The notes under the pieces: generated by a model | Databases searched by the model: none | What the model saw: only the letters and a program-made list of their open reading frames with translations | Told to the model about the DNA's origin: nothing | Assembly: GCF_000687455.2 (NCBI RefSeq) | Contig: NZ_JGVW01000096.1 | Location: 1 to 64,000 of the forward strand | DNA from: Burkholderia sp. lig30 | Lineage (GTDB): Bacteria; Pseudomonadota; Gammaproteobacteria; Burkholderiales; Burkholderiaceae | Direction: 5' to 3' | Length of the DNA stretch: 64,000 nt | In this document: one piece after another, positions 58,471 to 64,000 of the stretch | Numbering within the stretch: position 1 is the stretch's first letter | How the letters are laid out: every line of letters begins with the position of its first letter | Translations under genes and position numbers: made by a program

Positions 58471-59430
58471 ATGCCGCTGAATCCCAAGATCGCCCAGGTG
58501 CTCGACATGGTCGAGCGCGCCAGACGCCCGTCCTACCATCACCAGACGCCGCCGGAGGCGCGCGCCGCCTATGAGCGCAGCGCGCCGATCCTCGATGTTG
58601 CGCCCGCGACGATGCACGCGGTCGAGGCCTGCGCCGTGCCGACGCGCGACGGCGGCTCGATCGGTGCGCGCCTGTATCAGCCGGTCGCGCCGAGCCGCGC
58701 CGAGCCGATGCCCGCGCTCGTCTATTACCACGGCGGCGGCTTCACGGTCGGCAGCATCGACACGCACGACGCGCTGTGCCGGATGTTCGCGCGCGACGCG
58801 CAGTGCGCGGTGCTGTCGGTCGACTACCGGCTCGCGCCCGAGCACAAGTTCCCGACCGCGGTGCACGATGCCGCCGACGCGCTGCGCTGGCTGCATCGCG
58901 AGTCGGCCGCATTCGGCATCGATCCGGCGCGGCTCGCGGTCGGCGGCGACAGCGCGGGCGGCACGCTCGCGACCGTGTGCGCGGTGCTTGCGCGCGACGC
59001 CGGCATCGCGCTTGCGCTGCAATTGCTGATCTACCCGGGCACGACCGGCCACCAGCAGACCGGCTCGCACGCGCGGCTCGCGAACGGCTATCTGCTGTCG
59101 CAGGACACGATCCAGTGGTTTTTCTCGCAGTACCTGCGCGATGCGTCCGATCGCGACGACTGGCGGTTCGCGCCGCTCGACGGGAGGCGCGGCGCGCCGT
59201 CGTTCGAGGGTGTCGCGCCCGCGTGGATCGCGACAGCCGAATACGATCCGCTCGGCGACGAAGGCGCCGCCTACGCGGACAAGCTGCGCGCGGCGGGCAA
59301 TGCGGTCACGCTGACCTGTTATGCGGGCATGATCCACGAATTCTTCAAGATGGGCGGCTTCGTGCCGGACGTGCAGCGCGCGCATACGGACGCGGTTGCC
59401 GCGCTGAAGGCGGCGTTCGACAACGATTGA
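58471..59430 (+). CDS. alpha/beta hydrolase (hormone-sensitive lipase family)
   Basis: A 319-residue esterase. The oxyanion motif is YYHGGGFTVGS, the nucleophile Ser lies in GGDSAGGTLATV, and the acid and His appear in TAEYDPLGDEGAAYA and AGMIHEFFKMGG. The cytosolic family hydrolyses short-chain esters. No signal peptide is present. It follows the MDR reductase by 68 bp and may be co-transcribed with it and the acetyltransferase. Confidence 0.9.
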   Translation: MPLNPKIAQVLDMVERARRPSYHHQTPPEARAAYERSAPILDVAPATMHAVEACAVPTRDGGSIGARLYQPVAPSRAEPMPALVYYHGGGFTVGSIDTHDALCRMFARDAQCAVLSVDYRLAPEHKFPTAVHDAADALRWLHRESAAFGIDPARLAVGGDSAGGTLATVCAVLARDAGIALALQLLIYPGTTGHQQTGSHARLANGYLLSQDTIQWFFSQYLRDASDRDDWRFAPLDGRRGAPSFEGVAPAWIATAEYDPLGDEGAAYADKLRAAGNAVTLTCYAGMIHEFFKMGGFVPDVQRAHTDAVAALKAAFDND

Positions 59431-59465
59431 CGCCGAGGCGGCGGCCCGACGGGATGGGGGAGCGA

Positions 59466-59906
59466 ATGACGAATTGCGTGGTGGAGACCGGCGACTGGGC
59501 GACGCTCGGCGGCGATGCGGCGCGGATACGCGATGCCGTGTTCGTGCGCGAGCAACGCATTCCGCCGGAGCTCGAGCTGGACGACGACGATCCGCTCGCG
59601 CGGCATGCTGTCGCGTATCGGGTCGACGCGGCGACGGGCGCACGGGAGGCGGTCGCAACCGGGCGGTTGCTGCCGGCCGGCACGATCGGCCGGATGGCGG
59701 TGCTGGCCGGCGCGCGCGGGCAGGGCATCGGATCGCAGGTGCTGCTCGCGCTGCTGGCCGAGGCGCGGCGGCGCGGCGACCCGAGCATCACGCTGTACGC
59801 GCTGGCGCCCGCCGTGCCGTTCTACGCACGGCACGGCTTCGCGGCGGTCGGCGAGCCATTCGTCGCGGCCGGCGTGGCGCACGTCGAGATGACGCGCGCG
59901 CTGTAA
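59466..59906 (+). CDS. GNAT family N-acetyltransferase
   Basis: A 146-residue GNAT acetyltransferase of the ElaA-like/YjcF group. N-terminal RIRDAVFVREQRIPPELELDDDD is characteristic, and the acetyl-CoA loop is IGRMAVLAGARGQGIGSQVLLALL. The C-terminal strand APAVPFYARHGFAAVGEPFVAAGVAHVEM is complete. Substrate unknown. The start at 59466 follows GGGGGAG; a Met 4 codons upstream is possible. Confidence 0.87.
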   Translation: MTNCVVETGDWATLGGDAARIRDAVFVREQRIPPELELDDDDPLARHAVAYRVDAATGAREAVATGRLLPAGTIGRMAVLAGARGQGIGSQVLLALLAEARRRGDPSITLYALAPAVPFYARHGFAAVGEPFVAAGVAHVEMTRAL

Positions 59907-59916
59907 CGGGCGCCGC

Positions 59917-60762
59917 TCAGCGCGGCTGCGTCGCGTCGATGTCGAACGCGAACGCGCGCTCGAATGCGCCGGGGCGCACGATGCGGTGCGAGCCGTCGTC
60001 GTCGCAGCGCTCCTTGATCTCGACCGTCAGCCGCACGCCTTCCTTCATCGTGACCCGCATCGCGGTGGTGCCGCGCGAGCCGTATTCCGGCGTTTCGATG
60101 AAGGCCGCCGACAGCGCGCGCTCGCGTTCGAGCGGGATGCCGGTGTGCGGCAGCGCGTCGTCGCCGGCGACGCGCGCGTCGCGCATCAGCGCGATCAGGT
60201 CGTCGAGCGGCGGGGCGGCATCGCCGGTGAGCAGCGTGCCGAGCTCGCTGCGCTTGCGCACGACTTTCGGCCAGGGCGTGTCGAGGCGGGCGTTGGACAG
60301 CCCGTGCACGCCCGGATAGACCCGCTCGGGCGCGGCGGCACCGCTCGCGCCTTCGGCGACGCGGTTGCAGAACCACGCGAGCTCACGGCGCTTCCAGTCG
60401 CCGACGATCAGGTTGAAGCCGTTGTACATCGCCGCATTCGCGGACAGCCGCTCGAGGTACGCGAGCGGTGCGACCGGCTCGCCGCTCAGGAAGTCCGACA
60501 CGAGCCGGCCGCGGGTCGGCGCGCCCGCGCGGATGTCGAACGGCGCGCGGAAGTTGGTGAGCGCCGCGAAGCGCCCGTCGCGCGACACGCCGAGCCAGGT
60601 GCCGCCGCCTTCGAGGTCGCGGCCGGCGAGGACGCCGGGCGCATCCTCCCACCACGACAGCGGTGCGCTCGTGCGGCGGAAGAACTCGTCGCGGTTGGCG
60701 GTCAGGGTGAAGACGGGGCCGGCGGCGGCTTCAGGCTGCCAGTCGAAGACAATCAGGCACAT
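59917..60762 (-). CDS. NRDE family protein (TANGO2-like)
   Basis: A 281-residue NRDE protein with the family motif TLTANRDEFFRRTSAPLSWWED and Cys2 directly after the start Met (MCLIVFDW), the position expected of an Ntn-type nucleophile. GGTWLGVSRDGRFAALTNFRAP and HGLSNARLDTPWPKV are conserved. Mammalian TANGO2 is linked to heme and lipid metabolism; the bacterial role is not defined. It lies 77 bp downstream of ygfZ on the same strand. Confidence 0.88.
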   Translation of the reverse strand: MCLIVFDWQPEAAAGPVFTLTANRDEFFRRTSAPLSWWEDAPGVLAGRDLEGGGTWLGVSRDGRFAALTNFRAPFDIRAGAPTRGRLVSDFLSGEPVAPLAYLERLSANAAMYNGFNLIVGDWKRRELAWFCNRVAEGASGAAAPERVYPGVHGLSNARLDTPWPKVVRKRSELGTLLTGDAAPPLDDLIALMRDARVAGDDALPHTGIPLERERALSAAFIETPEYGSRGTTAMRVTMKEGVRLTVEIKERCDDDGSHRIVRPGAFERAFAFDIDATQPR

Positions 60763-60839
60763 CGGGCGAGTCCCTCGCTGGGATCATGGGGCGCCGGCCA
60801 CCTTCGGCGGGGCCGGCGCGCAATCGGGCAGGCCGCGCG

Positions 60840-61877
60840 TCAGCCCTCGGCGGGCAACGCGTAAGGGAGCGGCACGAACGCGAGCGCGGGGCCGTCTGCC
60901 GCGCCGAGATGCACGCCGCCGCTTTCGAGCGCGGCGAGCTTGATCTCGACGAGCACATCGACGCCGCCGGCGGGCGCGGCCGCCGCGTTGACGATCATCC
61001 CGCACGGCTGGCCCGGGTCGTCGCTGTGGAACACCTCGATGCCGGCACGCACGGTGTCGGTGTCGCCCGCGACGTGCGCGAGCGCGGTGCGGCGCTTGAT
61101 CGTGCCGCGATACTGGCTGCGCGCGACGATTTCCTGCCCCGGATAGCAGCCCTTGCGGAAGTTCACCGCGCCGATCACGTCGAAATTCACCATTTGCGGC
61201 ACGAACTGCTCGACGGCGGGCTGCGTGACGCGCGGCTCGCCCGCGCGGACGTCGAGCCAGTCCCACACCGCGGGCGACACGGCGGGCAGCTTGCCGTCGA
61301 GCGCCGCCAGACGGGTCTCAACTTCCGCGCGCGGGCCGATCCACAGGTAGCGCAGCCGGCCGGCCGCGTCCGGCAGCCGGATCAGCGCGCCGGCGGGGCC
61401 GTCGACTTTCACGTGCACGCCGTCCGGCAGCGCGTCGAAGATGCCCGACAGCACGCCGCGCACGTCGCCCGCGAAGCCCACCACGGCGAGCGTGTCGCTC
61501 GCGTCGGACAGCTTCGCCTTGGCGCGCAGCACGAACATCGACAGGCGTTTCTGCACCGCCGCCTGGATGTCCTTCGACACCAGCAGCCGCACATCGTGGC
61601 CGGCCCGCCACGCGAGGAACGACGCGAGCAGGCGGCCTTTCGGCGAGCAGTAGCCGGCCAGGCGCGCGCTCGCGGCGTCGAGATGCTCGACGTCGTTGGT
61701 CAGCTGGGTGTGGAGGAACGTCGCGGCATCCGCGCCGGCGACGTCGATCACGCCGAACTGCGTGAGCGGCATGTACGCGCCCGGCGCGTCGAAATCGGCG
61801 GCGGACGGACGGGGGAATACGGGAAGCGGGGCGGGTGCGGCGGCCTGGGCGGCCGCTGAGGCGATCGGTGTGGTCAT
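60840..61877 (-). CDS. ygfZ: folate-binding iron-sulfur cluster protein YgfZ
   Basis: A 345-residue GcvT-fold protein needed for tetrahydrofolate-dependent maintenance of certain iron-sulfur enzymes. The signature Cys motif is FRKGCYPGQEIVARSQYRG. The N-terminus shows FGVIDVAGADAATFLHTQLTND, and YCSPKGRLLASFLAW is typical. Length is slightly longer than E. coli YgfZ. Upstream of its start lies the end of the prophage remnant, so its promoter region may have been altered by the integration. Confidence 0.9.
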   Translation of the reverse strand: MTTPIASAAAQAAAPAPLPVFPRPSAADFDAPGAYMPLTQFGVIDVAGADAATFLHTQLTNDVEHLDAASARLAGYCSPKGRLLASFLAWRAGHDVRLLVSKDIQAAVQKRLSMFVLRAKAKLSDASDTLAVVGFAGDVRGVLSGIFDALPDGVHVKVDGPAGALIRLPDAAGRLRYLWIGPRAEVETRLAALDGKLPAVSPAVWDWLDVRAGEPRVTQPAVEQFVPQMVNFDVIGAVNFRKGCYPGQEIVARSQYRGTIKRRTALAHVAGDTDTVRAGIEVFHSDDPGQPCGMIVNAAAAPAGGVDVLVEIKLAALESGGVHLGAADGPALAFVPLPYALPAEG

Positions 61878-61988
61878 GGAACGAGGGAACAGTCAATCCT
61901 GACTTTGGCGTAGGCGAGCAAGTATTATATGGGCTTCAACCAAGTCTCGTTTCGCAAGTCCCTACTGAAAGAAAGCCTCTGCCAAGGC

Positions 61989-62500
61989 TTATGCAGCAAG
62001 GGTTGCGGGCGAGGGCTCATTTGAGTGTGCCCAAATCGTGACCACTTTTGCATGCTCCGCGAGGTGGTCAGGGGCAAGGTGAGCATACCGCAAGACGTGC
62101 TCGTGCTTGGTCCATCCCCCCAATTCCATCAGGCGGTTCAACGGCGTCCCCGCCTGGACGTGCCAGCTCGCCCAAGTGTGGCGCACGTCGTGGAACCGGA
62201 AGTTGTCGATTCTGGCCCGCGCGCATTGGCGATCCCACTGCGCGCTGCACCATCCCTCGATCGGCTTGCCGTTCCTCAGAAAGACGTGAGTCTGGTGCTT
62301 GCCGATCCAGCGGCGGATCGTCGCCACGGCGTCGTCGTTCAGCGGGACGCCGATCGGCTTGCGGGCCTTCGCCTGATCTGGATAGATCCACGCCCGGCGG
62401 TTCACCAGATCGACCTGCGACCATTCGAGATTCAGCAGATTCGCCCGGCGCAGACCGGTTGCGAAGCCAAGAATCGCCACGTCCCGAAGCCAGTCTGTGC
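61989..62500 (-). pseudogene. tyrosine recombinase (phage integrase), N-terminally truncated
   Basis: The catalytic half of a phage integrase. All active-site positions are present: Arg in GFATGLRRANL, Lys in QAKARKPIGVPL, HxxR in RFHDVRHTWASW, Trp in GGWTKHEH (in place of the second His) and the nucleophile Tyr in LRYAHLAPDHL. The N-terminal DNA-binding and core-binding domains are gone. The open frame continues to 62615, but those codons are antisense to the tail gene D fragment and do not resemble an integrase. Its 3' end is 110 bp from the ygfZ start. Confidence 0.8.
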
Positions 62501-63213
62501 GGATGGCCGACATCGTCGGCGACGTCGCGAGGCGCAACAAGTGGTCAGCCGCATGCGATGTCGATGTCGTCGTGCCACGGATCGACCAGTTCGGCGAAAG
62601 CGATCTGCATTTCATTACGCGGATCGCGCGTCAGTACGGCGCAACCGCGACCGCCAAGGCCGGCAAGCTGATCGTGCTGCCTCGCGGGGGCGGCAAGAGC
62701 GCGAGCGGCAAGCCGCTGCCCGTCGTGACGCTCACGCCCGAGCAGCTGATTGATTACGACATCACGTTTCCCGATCGGGCCAGCTTCGCGGCGGTACGGA
62801 CGAAGGTCCATGACCGCAAGACGGGCAAGAAGATCGACCTGACGATCCCGAACCCGGATGCACAGCCCGGCGCGGCGGCCGTGCATACCGAGCGGCATGC
62901 GTTTGCCAGTTCGCAGGCGGCCAAGTCCGCGGCCACGTCGCGGCTCGCGACGCTCAACCGGCACACGTCGGTGAGCAGCTTCACGTTGCGCGGCCGTGCC
63001 GATCTGGCGGCGGAAAAGACGATCGGACTGAAGGGGGGCAAGGAGGGTGTCGACGGCGAGTTTCTGGTCGAGTCGGTCGAACACACGTTCTCGTCGCGCG
63101 GCTGGCTCACGACCGTCACGCTGAACGGCGGCAACAAGGGGAAAGCAAAGGTCGGCCACGGCAAGAAGCCGACGAAGAAGATCAATCTGGTTGTGCCGGC
63201 ACCGCAGAAGTAA
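62497..63213 (+). pseudogene. phage late control / tail protein D, N-terminally truncated
   Basis: The C-terminal part of a P2-like gpD (baseplate hub-type tail protein). ADIVGDVARRNKWSA is followed by VVVPRIDQFGESDLHFITRIARQYGATATAKAGKLIVLPRG and the C-terminal ADLAAEKTIGLKGGKEGVDGEFLVESVEHTFSSRGWLTTVTL. About the first third of the protein is missing; the gene now begins at the junction with the integrase fragment. No ribosome binding site is apparent at GTG 62497. A strong terminator follows the stop codon. Confidence 0.78.
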
Positions 63214-63234
63214 CGCGACGGTGTCGGATCTGGC

Positions 63235-63268
63235 AAGCCGCCTCGAGGCAACTCGGGCGGCTTTTTCT
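63235..63268 (+). terminator. terminator after phage gene D
   Basis: An 8-bp stem (AAGCCGCC and complement) stacked on a second 4-bp stem (CGAG/CTCG) capped by GCAA, followed by a T-rich tract. Confidence 0.88.
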
Positions 63269-63291
63269 TTTTTACGGGTGAAGAGGTGGGA

Positions 63292-63576
63292 ATGCAAGAC
63301 CACGAAAAGACGATTCTGGAGCTGGTCGTCATGGGCGGGCTCATCGGTGTCGCAAAGGTGCTGGTCGGTAGCGAGCAGCTGACGTACCGGCTGGTGGCCG
63401 GCCGGGCGATGCTCGGCTCGGCGACGTCGATGGTGGCCGGCATTGCGCTGCTGCAGATTCCGGATTTGCCGCCGATCGCGCTGCTCGGGATGGGGAGCGC
63501 GCTCGGCATCATCGGCTCGCAGTATCTGGAGGTGCTGCTGCGGCGTAACGCGAAGCGCCTGTTCGGGGAGAAGTGA
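63292..63576 (+). CDS. phage holin
   Basis: A 94-residue protein with hydrophobic segments (ILELVVMGGLIGVAKVLV, LGSATSMVAGIALLQI, PPIALLGMGSALGIIGSQYL) and a basic C-terminal tail (RRNAKRLFGEK), typical of LydA-like phage holins that permeabilise the inner membrane at lysis. AGAGG precedes ATG 63292; a GTG two codons upstream is possible. It stops 2 bp before the endolysin start. Confidence 0.82.
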   Translation: MQDHEKTILELVVMGGLIGVAKVLVGSEQLTYRLVAGRAMLGSATSMVAGIALLQIPDLPPIALLGMGSALGIIGSQYLEVLLRRNAKRLFGEK

Positions 63577-63578
63577 CG

Positions 63579-64000
63579 ATGGCACGCATCAGCATGGCCG
63601 CCGCCGGTGGCAAAAACCGTGTCGCGTTCCTCGACATGATCGCTGTGAGCGAGATCGGTCCCGCGTTGCTCGCGAAGTCGGACGGCGGCTACAACGTGCT
63701 GGTCGGATCGACGCCTGCACGACCGTTGCTGTTTGCGAGCTACGCGGCGCATCCGAACGTGCTTAACCGGCAAATTCCGGTGCCGTCGACGGCGGCCGGC
63801 CGCTATCAGGCGCTGAATCGCTGGTGGCGTATCTATCAGGCGCAGATGAAGCTGCCGGAATTCGGGCCGGTTTCGCAGGACCGGTACGCGCTGCAGCAGC
63901 TGCGCGAGCACGGTGCGCTTCCGCTGATTGACGCGGGCCGATTCGGCGAGGCGGTCGCGAAGGTGTCGAACGTCTGGGCGAGCCTGCCCGGTGCCGGGTA
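63579..64000 (+). CDS. phage endolysin (lambda R-like muramidase), cut by window end
   Basis: The first 140 codons of a lambda R-type endolysin. FLDMIAVSEIGPALLAKSDGGYNVLVG contains the presumed catalytic Glu; STAAGRYQALNRWWRIYQAQMKLPEFGPVSQDRYALQQLREHGALPLI and VSNVWASLPGAG are characteristic. It cleaves the glycan strands of peptidoglycan. The window stops inside the gene. It is adjacent to the holin, forming a lysis cassette behind a P2-like tail gene. Confidence 0.88.
   Translation, partial: MARISMAAAGGKNRVAFLDMIAVSEIGPALLAKSDGGYNVLVGSTPARPLLFASYAAHPNVLNRQIPVPSTAAGRYQALNRWWRIYQAQMKLPEFGPVSQDRYALQQLREHGALPLIDAGRFGEAVAKVSNVWASLPGAG

Overview
The window looks like chromosomal DNA of a Burkholderia, most likely a Burkholderia cepacia complex species. 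It has high GC content with strong G/C third-position bias, and the gene families and neighbourhoods (mfd/ispD/ispF, tig-clpP-clpX-lon-ppiD, selO-msrB-ispZ-bolA, DUF1800/DUF1501) are typical of that group. The species call is an inference from protein character; no database was searched.

Layout. 0-4 kb: PspA-like protein and penicillin-binding protein 1A, then a convergent intergenic gap holding three 68-bp repeats built from IHF-consensus and DnaA-box-like sites. 4-15 kb: PLP dehydratase, argE, mfd, ispD, ispF, ahpD, ahpC (with an OxyR-type operator) and an EnvZ/OmpR two-component system. 15-19.6 kb: a small secreted protein, an exported DUF1800/DUF1501 pair, a degenerate squalene/phytoene-synthase-like protein and tRNA-Leu. 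19.6-22.2 kb: a gene-poor, more AT-rich accessory segment with a DEDDh exonuclease, an orphan ORF, a broken IS3-family transposase and two tandem candidate small RNAs. 22.2-25.5 kb: a small membrane protein, panE-like reductase, MarR regulator and glycerate kinase. 25.7-34.5 kb: the protein-quality-control block tig, clpP, clpX, lon, tRNA-Val, tRNA-Asp, ppiD. 34.5-44.9 kb: tesA-type arylesterase and ybbA-type ABC ATPase with overlapping divergent start codons, pgi, nnr, a DadA-like oxidase and purL. 44.9-48.8 kb: a minus-strand run selO-msrB-ispZ-bolA-parvulin. 48.9-54.8 kb: fatty-acid genes (acyl-CoA ligase, FadB-like enzyme, thiolase) with a nicotinamidase between two copies of an 18-bp repeat. 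55-61.9 kb: diguanylate cyclase, small metabolic enzymes, NRDE protein and YgfZ. 62-64 kb: a prophage remnant in which a truncated integrase is fused to a truncated tail gene D, followed by holin and endolysin; the endolysin runs off the window.

How the genes work together. The quality-control block couples nascent-chain folding (trigger factor), ATP-dependent proteolysis (ClpXP, Lon) and envelope protein folding (PpiD). The redox/repair genes (AhpC/AhpD, MsrB, SelO) form two separate clusters. The fatty-acid cluster lacks only an acyl-CoA dehydrogenase among the core beta-oxidation steps and carries a palindromic operator in front of the FadB-like gene.

Most of the window is ordinary core genome. 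The parts most worth a second look are the DnaA/IHF repeat array at 3.8-4.1 kb, the tandem small-RNA candidates at 21.7-22.1 kb, the prophage junction near 62.5 kb, and the squalene-synthase-like protein that has lost its first aspartate-rich motif.
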